A stretch of 55,985 nucleotides of DNA, taken from an uncultured Gammaproteobacteria bacterium. Its GTDB lineage: Bacteria; Pseudomonadota; Gammaproteobacteria; SZUA-229. Of this stretch, positions 35,322 to 45,281 are shown in pieces. The notes under the pieces are model-generated. The model had not been told where the DNA came from and made no database searches. It was given only the letters and a program-made list of their open reading frames with translations. Numbering within the stretch: the stretch's first letter is position 1; each line of letters starts with the position of its first letter. The translations under genes were made by a program, and so were the position numbers. The stretch is from positions 1-55,985 of the forward strand of contig CAJXZZ010000007.1 in assembly GCA_913065105.1 (NCBI GenBank). The letters run 5' to 3'.

Positions 35322-35675
35322 TTAATTAAAAATAAGTAAAAACATCGCTATCGCGGCAGGCAATGCCTGTAACCACAATATTGATCGTTTGGCCGTTATC
35401 GCTCCATAGATGCCAGCGATAATGACACAACTGAGGAAAAATACCAGTGCATCAAAACCGCCGGTACTGACCAGGCCCCATAAAAGACCGGCTGCAAGAA
35501 AACCATTATATAAACCCTGATTCGCTGCCAGCGGCGCTGATTGTTTTGCGTAATCTTCTTTTAGGCCAAACGTTTTTCGACCAAAAGGGGTGTTCCACAT
35601 AAACATTTCAAGCACCATAAATAGAATATGTAAAACGATGACGAGGCTTATAGCAGCAGTGGTTAGTATATGCAT
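35322..35675 (-). CDS. DUF1304 integral membrane protein
   Basis: A 117-residue hydrophobic protein with about four transmembrane helices. Family landmarks are the first-helix HILFMVLEMFMWNTPFGRK and ANQGLYNGFLAAGLLWG. DUF1304 proteins have no established function. It is followed closely by the MBL-fold lipoprotein gene. Confidence 0.88.
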   Translation of the reverse strand: MHILTTAAISLVIVLHILFMVLEMFMWNTPFGRKTFGLKEDYAKQSAPLAANQGLYNGFLAAGLLWGLVSTGGFDALVFFLSCVIIAGIYGAITAKRSILWLQALPAAIAMFLLIFN

Positions 35676-35726
35676 TGATTTCTACTCCTGTTATTTTGAG
35701 GTGTGCTTATTTAAATTTAGAAGCGC

Positions 35727-36287
35727 TTAATTTAGAAACTTTTTAAATCTATTCTGCATTTCTTCAAAGCCGATTTCCTGCAGTTTTTTTATATTATTTT
35801 CTGGAATTGCTTCAACATCAGGATAATTGGCGATGGCTTTTTCGAGGTCGATCTCTCTGATTATGTGCAACATTGGATAAGGTGAGCGATTGGTGAAATT
35901 ACTGGCGTCATCTTCCGCGGTATCGTCGAACAGGTATTCTGGATGAAAGCTGGCAAGTTGATAGATGCCTGAGTAATGTAAATCGTCTAATAATAAATTA
36001 GAAAGATCTAATAGTTCGAGATAGTCATCAAATTGATCATATGTTTCGGGGAAAATTAACAGGCAGGTATCAATCTCTGCGCTGTTATCAAGTTTGCTGA
36101 AGCAGTCAGCTAACTGATGTAGATGCTGCTCAATCGCTGATTTTTCGTCCTGTGTGCTGGCAACGATGTAGTCGATAGTATTATCGTCAAATGGCCTGGC
36201 TGCAAAAGGGCAGAGATTTAAACCGATAACAATTTCTTTAACCCAGTTTTTTGTTTGCTGAATGACGTGTTGTGTTGATGTGTCCAC
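35727..36287 (-). CDS. DUF1415 family protein
   Basis: A 186-residue cytoplasmic protein. The DUF1415 signature GLNLCPFAARPF is at residues about 22-33, and the Pro/Tyr-rich YQLASFHPEYLFDD with NRSPYPMLHIIRE is in the second half. No function is established for the family. It is read after the 183-residue gene at 36304-36855, 16 bp away, and the two are probably co-transcribed. Confidence 0.9.
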   Translation of the reverse strand: MDTSTQHVIQQTKNWVKEIVIGLNLCPFAARPFDDNTIDYIVASTQDEKSAIEQHLHQLADCFSKLDNSAEIDTCLLIFPETYDQFDDYLELLDLSNLLLDDLHYSGIYQLASFHPEYLFDDTAEDDASNFTNRSPYPMLHIIREIDLEKAIANYPDVEAIPENNIKKLQEIGFEEMQNRFKKFLN

Positions 36288-36303
36288 AGTAGGCTGGTCT
36301 TAT

Positions 36304-36855
36304 CTAGTGAGTGTCGAGTTTAGCCAGTTCACTTAATATCTGTGTGATCAGTGATTCGCCCTGTGCGCCCATGCGGGTACAGAGTTTGTCGACATCACGC
36401 TCACCGTCGATCATGTCTTTGATGACGGCGCTAAGACTGGCCAAGTCACCACCCGCACTGGACATCTGTTCTGCCATGTTACCCAACATTGAAAGCGCGT
36501 TATGGTCACCGCGACGCGCTTCGTTGATGAGTTGTGCAAACATTGGCGCTGCTTTTGAAGCGTCTCCTGTTTGTTCAACTTTAGGCAGGGTAGCTGGATC
36601 TTGCAGGCCACGTAAAATACTATCAACGATAACTGCGTCGTCTTCATCGAGGCCGTTGATCAGTGCCTGATCTCGATTACCGGCAAGAATTTTATTAATG
36701 GCATTAACTAGATCTAACCAGCCATTTTGTGCAGATTGTTGCAACACCATGTCTAATTGTGGTTTGAGCTCTGGTGTATGAATAGTCTGTACCACCGCTA
36801 ATATTAGGCTGGCATGGATCTGGAGGATCTGTTCTACTTTTTCTGGAGTGGCCAT
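36304..36855 (-). CDS. conserved-looking helical protein of unknown function
   Basis: A 183-residue soluble protein predicted to be mostly helical, without signal peptide or metal motif. Short segments such as LINGLDEDDAVIVDSILRGLQDP and NEARRGDHNALSMLGNMAEQM look like a helical-repeat or tetratricopeptide-like arrangement, but I cannot place it in a family. Normal codon use and its position 16 bp before the DUF1415 gene support it being real. Confidence 0.7.
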   Translation of the reverse strand: MATPEKVEQILQIHASLILAVVQTIHTPELKPQLDMVLQQSAQNGWLDLVNAINKILAGNRDQALINGLDEDDAVIVDSILRGLQDPATLPKVEQTGDASKAAPMFAQLINEARRGDHNALSMLGNMAEQMSSAGGDLASLSAVIKDMIDGERDVDKLCTRMGAQGESLITQILSELAKLDTH

Positions 36856-36903
36856 AGTCTTTTAAAAGTGAAGAATTATTGAATTGAGGTTACCTTAAAA
36901 CAG

Positions 36904-36938
36904 GTTGGCAGTCATCAGTTGGCAGTTATCAGTTAAAA
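36904..36938 (+). repeat. degenerate heptamer array (GTTGGCA type)
   Basis: Five consecutive seven-base units: GTTGGCA, GTCATCA, GTTGGCA, GTTATCA, GTTAAAA. The GTTGGCA unit is the reverse complement of the TGCCAAC phase of the tandem array at 36986-37058. Confidence 0.8.
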
Positions 36939-36985
36939 ACAAAAAAAGATTTCTTGACGGGCATTTATATTTTTTTAAGCTCTTT

Positions 36986-37058
36986 ACTGCCAACTGCCAA
37001 CTGCCAACTGCCAACTGCCAACTGCCAACTGCCAACTGCCAACTGCCAACTGCCAACT
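36986..37058 (+). repeat. perfect heptamer tandem array, 10.4 copies of ACTGCCA
   Basis: Ten exact ACTGCCA units followed by ACT, ending 9 bases from the valS stop. Together with the inverted-sense heptamers at 36904-36938 it could form a hairpin in the valS 3' region. No spacers, so not a CRISPR array. Confidence 0.95.
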
Positions 37059-37067
37059 TTAAAAAAT

Positions 37068-39926
37068 CTATAGTTTTTTGATCTTCTCTGCCTGCTCTTT
37101 GAACTGCTCTATCGCTTTTGTCATTTCCGCTAAACGCTCACGTTCTTTTTCGACCACAGCCGCAGGGGCTTTATCGACAAAGCTTTTATTGATCAGCTTG
37201 GCCGTGGTCTTATCAACATTTACCTGTAACTTGCCAATTTCTTTTTCCAGTCTGGCGAGTTCGGCGTCTTTATCGATAAGCCCTGCCAGTGGGATCAGGA
37301 TTTTCAACTCGCCGACCAGAGCGGTAGCCGATTCGGGTGTCTCGTCGTTATCAGTTAACCATGTGCTCTGTTGTATTTTAGCCAGTGTCTCAATGAATGA
37401 CTGGTTGTCTGTATAGAGTGCTTTATCGTTATCGGAGGCATTCTGTAATAACAATGATAATGGTTTGCCCGGTGGGATATCCATTTCGGAGCGGATGCGA
37501 CGTACGCCACTGACAAACGTTTTAACCCATTCAAGATCTGCTTCTGCCTGCTCATCGATCTTGCTGCTGTCAGATTCAGGATAAGGCTGAATCATGATGC
37601 TATCGCCAGACTTACCCGCTAGCGGTGCTACATATTGCCAGCACTCTTCGGTGATGAATGGAATGATAGGGTGGTTTAAGCGCAGTATCGTTTCTAATAC
37701 GCGGACTAAAGTGCGACGTGTACCACGTTGTTCGTTTTCCGGTGTTTGCTCATTGAACAAAACCGGTTTTGATAATTCGAGATACCAGTCACAGTAATCT
37801 TCCCAGACGAAGGCGTACAGATCCTGTGCTATCAGGTCCAGGCGTGAATTAATGCTGTGCTGTTCGATACGCGCTTCGACACGTTGTAAGCGGGAGATGA
37901 TCCATTTGTCGGCCAGCGATAAAACAACATCGGGGTTATCAGAGCCATCAGCTAATAAACCGGTATCTTTATCTTCGGCCTGCATCAGTACATAGCGGGT
38001 GGCGTTCCATAATTTGTTACAGAAATTACGATAACCTTCGATGCGCCCGGGTGCAAAAACAACATCACGTCCAGTAGTGGCTAATGAAGCGAAGGTAAAG
38101 CGTAATGCATCGGTACCTAACGCTGGAATACCGTCAGGAAAATTCTTACGCGTGAGTTTTTCGATGCGCTCGATCTGGTGAGTCTGCATCACTGCAGTGG
38201 TGCGTTTTTCGACCAGTGCCTCCAGATCGATACCGTCGATGACATCTAGCGGATCCAGCACATTACCTTTGGATTTTGACATCTTCTGGCCTTCGCCGTC
38301 ACGTACCAGACCATGTACATAAACTTCACGGAAGGGCACATCATCCATGAATTTAAGGCCGAACATAATCATGCGTGCAACCCAGAAGAAAATAATATCG
38401 AAACCGGTAACCAGTACATTGGTGGGATAATATTTATCAAGCTCAGGGGTTTTTTCTGGCCAGCCTAACGTTGAAAATGGCCACAGTGCTGAGGAGAACC
38501 AGGTGTCTAAAACGTCTTCATCCTGCGTCAGTTTAAAATCATCCGGCAGTTTGTTTTTACGGCGGATGTCATCGATATCATAACCGACATACACATTACC
38601 GAGATCGTCGTACCAGGCAGGGATGCGGTGTCCCCACCAGATCTGACGTGAGATACACCAGTCTTCGATGTTGTTCATCCATTCAAAATAGGTGTTTTTC
38701 CAGTTATCAGGCACAAACTTGATGTCGCCGTTTTCTACCGCTTCGATCGCTGGTTTTGCCAGCGGTGCAACTTTGACGTACCACTGGTCGGTTAAATAAG
38801 GTTCGATCACCGCATTAGATCGATCACCGCGTGGCACCATTAATTTATGGTCGTCCACTTTTTCCAGAAAGCCTGCGGCATCAAGGTCTGCAACGATCTG
38901 TTTTCGCGCCGCATAACGGTCCAGACCGATATAGGCTTCGGGGATAACATTGTTGATGTCATCTTCATTGTCACGGATGGCTGCATCGTTAGTGAAGATG
39001 TTGATCAGGCCGCCATTGGGCAGATTACGCACTTCTGTTTTATCTTTATGGCGGGTCCAGACTTCATAGTCATTAAAGTCGTGTGCCGGTGTGATCTTTA
39101 CGCAGCCGGTACCAAATTCTGCGTCGACGTGTTCGTCAGCCAGGACGGGAATTTTCCGGCCGGTAAGCGGCAGTTCGAGGAATTCGCCCAGCAGGTAAGA
39201 ATAACGTTCATCGCCTGGGTTAACGGCAACAGCGAAATCGCCCAACAGGGTTTCAGGGCGGGTAGTGGCGACCACAACATGACCGGCGCCATTACTGCGC
39301 GGATAACGGATGTGCCACATGTGGCCGGATTCTTCTTTGGATAATACTTCCAGATCAGAAACGGCGGTGTGTAAAACCGGGTCCCAGTTGACCAGGCGTT
39401 TACCGCGATAGATCAAACCTTCTTCATACAGACGCACAAAAACTTCGGTCACAGCAGTGGATAAACCTTCATCCATAGTAAAACGTTCACGCGACCAGTC
39501 GAGCGATGCGCCCATACGGCGTAACTGCTGGGTGATGGTGTTACCGGACTGTTCTTTCCATTGCCAGATTTTTTCGGTAAATTTTTCACGGCCATAATCG
39601 TGACGGGTTTTACCTTCGGCGTTGATCAGGCGTTCGACCACCATCTGGGTGGCGATGCCGGCATGGTCGGTACCGACCTGCCATAAGGTGTCGTCACCTT
39701 TCATGCGGTGATAACGGATCATGGCATCCATGATGGTATCTTGAAAGGCATGTCCCATATGCAGGCGGCCGGTGACATTCGGCGGCGGTATCATGATGCA
39801 AAATTTTTCGCGTTCAGCGTCAGCGTCCTTACCTTCTATGGGTTGCTCGGCGTTAAAATAACCGTTGTCTTCCCAGATTTTGTACCACTTGCTTTCGATG
39901 GCCTGTGGGTTGTAGGTTTTTTCCAT
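37068..39926 (-). CDS. valS: valyl-tRNA synthetase
   Basis: A 952-residue class I synthetase (E. coli 951). The HIGH-type motif lies in [15 protein letters not shown] (about residues 42-56), the editing CP1 domain includes [13 protein letters not shown] and [18 protein letters not shown], and KMSKS is in [18 protein letters not shown]-terminal coiled-coil arm ([18 protein letters not shown]) ends the protein. It charges tRNA-Val and edits threonine. pepA and an acidic-protein gene lie upstream on the same strand. Confidence 0.98.
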   Translation of the reverse strand: MEKTYNPQAIESKWYKIWEDNGYFNAEQPIEGKDADAEREKFCIMIPPPNVTGRLHMGHAFQDTIMDAMIRYHRMKGDDTLWQVGTDHAGIATQMVVERLINAEGKTRHDYGREKFTEKIWQWKEQSGNTITQQLRRMGASLDWSRERFTMDEGLSTAVTEVFVRLYEEGLIYRGKRLVNWDPVLHTAVSDLEVLSKEESGHMWHIRYPRSNGAGHVVVATTRPETLLGDFAVAVNPGDERYSYLLGEFLELPLTGRKIPVLADEHVDAEFGTGCVKITPAHDFNDYEVWTRHKDKTEVRNLPNGGLINIFTNDAAIRDNEDDINNVIPEAYIGLDRYAARKQIVADLDAAGFLEKVDDHKLMVPRGDRSNAVIEPYLTDQWYVKVAPLAKPAIEAVENGDIKFVPDNWKNTYFEWMNNIEDWCISRQIWWGHRIPAWYDDLGNVYVGYDIDDIRRKNKLPDDFKLTQDEDVLDTWFSSALWPFSTLGWPEKTPELDKYYPTNVLVTGFDIIFFWVARMIMFGLKFMDDVPFREVYVHGLVRDGEGQKMSKSKGNVLDPLDVIDGIDLEALVEKRTTAVMQTHQIERIEKLTRKNFPDGIPALGTDALRFTFASLATTGRDVVFAPGRIEGYRNFCNKLWNATRYVLMQAEDKDTGLLADGSDNPDVVLSLADKWIISRLQRVEARIEQHSINSRLDLIAQDLYAFVWEDYCDWYLELSKPVLFNEQTPENEQRGTRRTLVRVLETILRLNHPIIPFITEECWQYVAPLAGKSGDSIMIQPYPESDSSKIDEQAEADLEWVKTFVSGVRRIRSEMDIPPGKPLSLLLQNASDNDKALYTDNQSFIETLAKIQQSTWLTDNDETPESATALVGELKILIPLAGLIDKDAELARLEKEIGKLQVNVDKTTAKLINKSFVDKAPAAVVEKERERLAEMTKAIEQFKEQAEKIKKL

Positions 39927-40073
39927 GATGGACTCAGTTGAACAGATTTAAAGCGCAGAATTATACAACATGCCGCTATCAGGCTGAAATTAAAAAAGCA
40001 GAATTTGTGCCTGGTGCTGAGATACTAAATTTATTACAGCTTAATTGAGTATCGATATAAAGACTTATTGTTA

Positions 40074-40727
40074 TTAGGATTTGTCGTTTTTGCGGGTTAA
40101 TTTGTTTATCACATCGTCGGGTAGTCTGTCTTCCAGCGCCTGTTGGATCAGGAAGCGTAACTGCATTTCCAGATCTGGCATCAGTTGTCTGGCGATACCC
40201 TCTACCACCGATTCTAACGAGACGGTCTGTTCTGCCATCTGCGGCTCATCTTCGACTGGCTGAGTTTCATCTACAGCATCGTTTTCTTCTGCATCGGCAT
40301 CGTAATCGATCAGTGCCGATTCAATATCATCCGTTTCCGGCTCTGAATCATCCGTCGATATATTAACGCTGTCTTCATAAGCAGTATCTTCAGTCTCAAT
40401 TATTCCAGCAACTTTATCTGTTTCGATATTACCGGTGTGAATATCATCGATATCTTCATCAATAATATCGTCGATAATGCCTATTTGAGGTTCATTTTCT
40501 TCAGCAGAGGAATCATTAGTCAATACGTCTCCACTCGTCTGGTCTTCTTCGAGTGAGTCAGCTGTAAAGTCTGTTGATTCATCGGCAAATAAATCAAGAT
40601 TGTTCTCTGCTTGAACTGGTTCGGTTTCAAGCAGGGAGGACGTTACCTCATCATCAGTGTTCTCAGTTTCTTCAATCTCGACGACATCATCAAGAATGGG
40701 GATACTTGTTGGATCATAATCAGGCAT
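40074..40727 (-). CDS. acidic, probably disordered protein between pepA and valS
   Basis: A 217-residue protein. After MPDYDPTSIPILDDVVEIEE the central region (about 20-160) is rich in Asp, Glu, Ser and Thr and likely unstructured. A short conserved-looking helical tail follows (SVVEGIARQLMPDLEMQLRF, then a basic DDVINKLTRKNDKS end). Similar acidic proteins occur at this spot in some gammaproteobacteria, normally alongside holC; here holC is absent and only 14 bp separate this gene from pepA. Function unknown. Confidence 0.7.
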   Translation of the reverse strand: MPDYDPTSIPILDDVVEIEETENTDDEVTSSLLETEPVQAENNLDLFADESTDFTADSLEEDQTSGDVLTNDSSAEENEPQIGIIDDIIDEDIDDIHTGNIETDKVAGIIETEDTAYEDSVNISTDDSEPETDDIESALIDYDADAEENDAVDETQPVEDEPQMAEQTVSLESVVEGIARQLMPDLEMQLRFLIQQALEDRLPDDVINKLTRKNDKS

Positions 40728-40741
40728 AAGAAAGAGCAGGG

Positions 40742-42241
40742 TTACTTAGCTGCCTCTAATCGATCGAGTACATACTGTGTGAGCAGTCCAACTGGACGCC
40801 CGGTTGAGCCTTTGTCCGAACCACTCTTCCATGCGACACCAGCAATATCGAGGTGTGCCCAGTGATATTTTTTGGTAAAGCGTGACAGGAAACATGCGGC
40901 TGTAATCGTGCCAGCACCTTTGCCGCCTATGTTGGCGATATCAGCAAAATTACTGTCCAGCTGTTCCTGATAGTCATCCCACAGCGGGAGTTGCCAGCAA
41001 CGATCACCACTGGTTTGGCCGGCAGACAATAAGTCGTTGGCCAGCGGGTTATGATTGCTGAGCAAGCCGGCAGGGTGAGCGCCTAAAGCGACGATGCAGG
41101 CGCCGGTGAGTGTGGCTATATCGATAACCACATCCGGGTTGAACTTTTCGGCATAGGTTAGCGCATCACATAAGATGAGGCGGCCTTCAGCATCGGTATT
41201 AAGGACTTCGATGGTCTGACCAGACATACTGGTAACGATATCACCGGGCCTTGTCGCAAGGCCATCCGGCATGTTTTCGACAGTGGGCACTATGCCGATG
41301 ACATTGATGGCTAACTGTAGCTCTGCGATGGTATTCATCACACCGATAACACTGGCAGCACCGCACATGTCATATTTCATCTCATCCATTGCTGCACCCG
41401 GTTTAAGGCTGACACCACCGGAATCAAAGGTTACCCCTTTACCGACAAAAATGATCGGGGCCTGCTGTTTATCTCCTGCCATATATTCCATGGTAATTAA
41501 CTTAGCGGGTTCACGACTGCCTTTAGATACGGACAATAGTGATCCCATACCGAGTTTTTCCATGTCCTTTTCTTCTAATACAGAGGTCTTTATTTTGCTG
41601 TGTTGTTTGGATAATGTGAGCGCCTGATTTGCCAGGTAACTCGGTGTGCATATATTGGGGGGCATATTACCCAGATCTTTAGCCATATGTATGCCGGCAG
41701 AAATCGCCATGCCTTGACGAACGGCCTGCTCACCCTGCATCAGTTGGCCACGACCATTAACACTAAAGATAAACTTTCTTAATGGCCGGCGGGCTTCTTT
41801 TTTCTCGGTTTTGAGCTGATCGAACTGGTATAAAGTTTCATCGATTGCTTCTATAGAGTGCTGAATTTTCCAGTTAATATCTTTGTGTTTCACCTGTATT
41901 TCGGTGAGATAGGACGCGGTTTCAGTCGCGCCACTAGACTGTAGCGTCTTAACCATTATCTGGTTTATTTTGTAGAAAGTTTTGACGTCGATATCTTTTT
42001 CTTTGCCACAACCAATAAGTAACACTCGATCACATAAGGTGTTCTCAACATTATGTAACAACAGTGTGTTGCCTAGATCACCTTCAATTTCACCGCGACG
42101 CACTAGATTAGAGATAAAACCGTCACTGGCTTTATCGATAATCTTTGCAGAAAGTGAAAGTTTTCTTGATGCGTATACGGGGATGACAACACAAGCTATA
42201 CGTTGTTTTTCGGGGTTGCCACTTTTGACTGTGTATTCCAT
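40742..42241 (-). CDS. pepA: leucyl aminopeptidase (cytosol aminopeptidase, M17)
   Basis: A 499-residue di-metal aminopeptidase. The metal and catalytic segments are VGKGVTFDSGGVSLKPG (Lys and Asp), YDMCGAASV, and the diagnostic NTDAEGRLILCDAL. PepA removes N-terminal residues and, in E. coli, also binds DNA at cer sites and the carAB promoter. It heads a - strand group with the acidic-protein gene (14 bp away) and valS, and is divergent from lptF across a 222-bp gap. Confidence 0.97.
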   Translation of the reverse strand: MEYTVKSGNPEKQRIACVVIPVYASRKLSLSAKIIDKASDGFISNLVRRGEIEGDLGNTLLLHNVENTLCDRVLLIGCGKEKDIDVKTFYKINQIMVKTLQSSGATETASYLTEIQVKHKDINWKIQHSIEAIDETLYQFDQLKTEKKEARRPLRKFIFSVNGRGQLMQGEQAVRQGMAISAGIHMAKDLGNMPPNICTPSYLANQALTLSKQHSKIKTSVLEEKDMEKLGMGSLLSVSKGSREPAKLITMEYMAGDKQQAPIIFVGKGVTFDSGGVSLKPGAAMDEMKYDMCGAASVIGVMNTIAELQLAINVIGIVPTVENMPDGLATRPGDIVTSMSGQTIEVLNTDAEGRLILCDALTYAEKFNPDVVIDIATLTGACIVALGAHPAGLLSNHNPLANDLLSAGQTSGDRCWQLPLWDDYQEQLDSNFADIANIGGKGAGTITAACFLSRFTKKYHWAHLDIAGVAWKSGSDKGSTGRPVGLLTQYVLDRLEAAK

Positions 42242-42463
42242 GAGTTCTCCGTATATAGATAGCTGGTTGTTGTATAAATATTTATAGTATGTAGATGAGG
42301 TGGGATTGTATGCAATTTAACGCAGGCTGGGTAGTGTGATTGTTCGTTTTTCAAGCCAGTGATGAGTTATGCCACTAAATGTTGCCGTTTACATAACTTT
42401 TCAGGGTAAACTTCAGCTACTACCGGGCTCATACATCAGTGACACTCACTGATCAGCATACCA

Positions 42464-43564
42464 ATGAAGCTGACAATAATTGATAAATATATAGCAAAAG
42501 AGTTACTGACAACATTTTTGTCGGTTATCTTTGTTTTATTGATTATTGTGCTGAGTACCGAGGTGGTGCATCTATTAAGCTGGATATCACAGGGGTTGAT
42601 TCCTATCGCTGCCTTTCTTTCTTACCTGCTTAATAGTCTTTTTGAATTTAGTATTGTTTTGATACCGCTGAGTTTGTTGATGGCTATCCTGCTGGTTTTT
42701 GGTCGACTTTATCGTGATAGTGAGATGGCCGCCATTATGTCAGCGGGTATCGGTCCGCTCCAGTGGTATCGACCATTGATGTTAATTGCAGTACCGACAA
42801 CACTGATATTACTTATATTGATGTTGTATGCTAGGCCGTTAATCACGCTTCAGCGTGCGCAACTTGCCGCAGAGGTACAGAGTCAGGCAGAAGTAGACAC
42901 TTTACTTATCGGGCAATTTAATCGTGCTGGCAAAGGGGGTGGTGTATTGTTTCTGGAATCAGAGAAGGGCAAAAGCCATCAGATTAATAATGTGTTCTTT
43001 CAGCAGCATCGTAATGCTGTCAGTCATGTCGACTTAGCTGCAAGTACCAGCAGTTATTATAATGACGATGGTCGACGCTATATGATGATGCGGGGTGGTA
43101 CGCATTATGTAGGCAATGCCGGTGATGCCGATTTTAAAATAATAAAATATAAAGACTATGGCATTCACATAGACAAAAAACGGGTAGAAGCGCACCTATC
43201 TGAAGAATCAAAAACGGTAGCTGAACTCTGGTCCTCAGCAAGACTGGTAGATCAGGCCGAATTACAATGGCGATTCACCTTGCCTCTGGCAACCATTATT
43301 GTCGCCGTTATGGCATTGCCGCTAAGCCGCACAGATCCACGCAGTGGCCGCTACGCTAAACTTGCGGTGGCATTAATTATGTACCTGGTATATGCCAATT
43401 TACTCGGTGTAGGTACGACCTGGATCGTGCAGGAAAGAGTCCCAGTCTGGGTTGGTACCTGGTGGGTGCATGTCATCGCCATCATCATTACTTTCTACAT
43501 GTTAAAACGTAGTGGTTATTTAATCGGTCTGAGTTTTAAAAAAGGAGATCAAAGTGGTTCTTGA
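42464..43564 (+). CDS. lptF: LPS export ABC transporter permease LptF
   Basis: A 366-residue YjgP/YjgQ-family permease with six predicted transmembrane helices (three before and three after a periplasmic jellyroll region, about residues 135-265). The opening IIDKYIAKELLTTFL and the late LPLSRTDPRSGRYAKL are family features. With LptG and the LptB ATPase it extracts lipopolysaccharide from the inner membrane. It overlaps lptG by 11 bases. Confidence 0.95.
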   Translation: MKLTIIDKYIAKELLTTFLSVIFVLLIIVLSTEVVHLLSWISQGLIPIAAFLSYLLNSLFEFSIVLIPLSLLMAILLVFGRLYRDSEMAAIMSAGIGPLQWYRPLMLIAVPTTLILLILMLYARPLITLQRAQLAAEVQSQAEVDTLLIGQFNRAGKGGGVLFLESEKGKSHQINNVFFQQHRNAVSHVDLAASTSSYYNDDGRRYMMMRGGTHYVGNAGDADFKIIKYKDYGIHIDKKRVEAHLSEESKTVAELWSSARLVDQAELQWRFTLPLATIIVAVMALPLSRTDPRSGRYAKLAVALIMYLVYANLLGVGTTWIVQERVPVWVGTWWVHVIAIIITFYMLKRSGYLIGLSFKKGDQSGS

Positions 43565-44618
43565 TCGATATATTGCAAAAGCGGTTATTGCTGGTTGTTG
43601 GCTTGCCTGTTTTGTCATGTTGTCGATATTTGCTTTTGTTGATTTCATTTCACAGTTAGATTCAGTTGGTACTGGCGATTATGGTGCTTTACAAGCTGTT
43701 GTTTTTGTTTTGCTTCGATTGCCACAACGTTTATATGAACTCTCACCATCGGTTTTATTACTGGGCGGGATATTATCTTTAGGCGCGCTAGCGGTTAATT
43801 CTGAATTAATCGTGATGCGCGCATCTGGTATCACGACGCTGCGTATTACTCGTTCCGTACTGCAGATCGGATTATTTATAGCTATTTTAGTCGCGTTACT
43901 TGGTGAGTATGTCGTGCCGTTCGCAACGAAAAGCGCAAAAACATATCGCGCCGAAGCGATGGAAAAAAAATTGATCGTTGGCGGAAGTAATGATCTCTGG
44001 GCGCGTGACGGTAATCGATACGTCAATGTAAAACAGATACTGCCCAATCATGAACTGGGTCAGATATATGTGTATGAACTTGATGACAATCGCCAGCTAA
44101 ATTCGATGATTTATGCAGAAAAAGCCCAGTATAGAAATGATGAATGGCTATTAGAAGACATAAAACGTTCAGATATTACGCTAGACGGTGTAAAAACGTC
44201 ATTTGAAAAGCAGGTGATATTAAAGCGGCTTATTTTATTAGAATTGTTCTCTGTGCTTGAACTTGAGTCAAAAGACATGTCAGCCAGGGAGTTATTGACC
44301 TACAGTCGATACCTGCAGACTAATAATCTTGATAGTGATGAATTTTTGCTGGAATTCTGGATAAAGATTTTTACCCCACTGACCTGTTTAGCAATGTTGA
44401 TGATAGCGATGCCTATTGTTTTTGCCACCACGCCACGCAGTGGCGGTGCCGGTCAACGAGTTATGTTGGCAATAGTTATTGGTATTGTTTATTTTGTTGT
44501 TAATCGATCATTTAATCATCTGGGGCTGACATTAGGTATTGCGCCAGTGCTGAGTGCATCACTACCTTTAATACTGGTAGTGATTGTGGCTACGTATTTC
44601 TTAAGACGGGTTAATTAA
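43554..44618 (+). CDS. lptG: LPS export ABC transporter permease LptG
   Basis: A 354-residue partner of LptF with the same layout (opening VLDRYIAKAVIAGCWL; late VFATTPRSGGAGQRV). It starts with GTG at 43554 preceded by AAGGAG (43542-43547) inside lptF, so translation is coupled. It is convergent with the RDD-protein gene across 24 bp, with no obvious terminator between them. Confidence 0.96.
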   Translation: MVLDRYIAKAVIAGCWLACFVMLSIFAFVDFISQLDSVGTGDYGALQAVVFVLLRLPQRLYELSPSVLLLGGILSLGALAVNSELIVMRASGITTLRITRSVLQIGLFIAILVALLGEYVVPFATKSAKTYRAEAMEKKLIVGGSNDLWARDGNRYVNVKQILPNHELGQIYVYELDDNRQLNSMIYAEKAQYRNDEWLLEDIKRSDITLDGVKTSFEKQVILKRLILLELFSVLELESKDMSARELLTYSRYLQTNNLDSDEFLLEFWIKIFTPLTCLAMLMIAMPIVFATTPRSGGAGQRVMLAIVIGIVYFVVNRSFNHLGLTLGIAPVLSASLPLILVVIVATYFLRRVN

Positions 44619-44642
44619 ACATATTTATAGTCTGTTGGACTG

Positions 44643-45101
44643 TCAGTTGGATCGTAAATCGATAATAACGGTGTTACTCGCCAGATCATGCCAGCAACGA
44701 TTTTTTTTATCGAACAAAGCCCATAAAAACCCTACGCCAAAAACCCCCCAGGAAAATAGCGCGCTAACGAATCGTATAGCCGTTGTTTTCCAGCTAATTT
44801 TGCAGTGATCGCTGCTCTGTAACTGAATCCGCCATGTTTTCATGCCCAGTGACTGACCACCATGAATCCAGAACCACGCAAAATACAGATAACTCAGAAA
44901 GAAAATAGCTAAGACATAAAGCAGGTAGAGGCTGTCACCGGGTTCGATTGCTTCACCATGGTTCAAGGCGTTTGCTACGGCGGTAACAATAAACAGTATG
45001 GCTAGTAGCAGAAAACTATCATAAAAAATTGCGAATAGTCGGCGAAATAGTCCTGCGTAGGCTGGTGCTGAGGTTTGAGTTTTGGTCATTGAGTCAATCA
45101 T
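44643..45101 (-). CDS. RDD-family membrane protein
   Basis: A 152-residue protein with an RDD domain: GLFRRLFAIFYDSFLLLAIL carries the Arg-Asp pair, and GQSLGMKTWRIQLQS is the characteristic second motif. Three to four transmembrane helices are predicted. The family has no single function; some members act as transporters. Start ATG at 45101, or possibly an internal Met four codons later. Confidence 0.88.
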   Translation of the reverse strand: MIDSMTKTQTSAPAYAGLFRRLFAIFYDSFLLLAILFIVTAVANALNHGEAIEPGDSLYLLYVLAIFFLSYLYFAWFWIHGGQSLGMKTWRIQLQSSDHCKISWKTTAIRFVSALFSWGVFGVGFLWALFDKKNRCWHDLASNTVIIDLRSN

Positions 45102-45281
45102 TAATATTATTGATTCAGGTAAATTTTATTACGTGAACCAGGCAGTAAGCCAGGCTTTTAAAGAGTGTTCATGTTAACAGGAAAGCTTGTATTTGGTTAA
45201 CTATGGGATATGCTCATGTAAGGACAAATAGATCAATATGCTTCAATGATTCTATAGGACAGGAATATTAGCGAGATAGTT

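Noticed and set aside
36986-37058. Tandem array considered as a CRISPR
   Set aside because: Units are seven bases with no spacers and no cas genes nearby.
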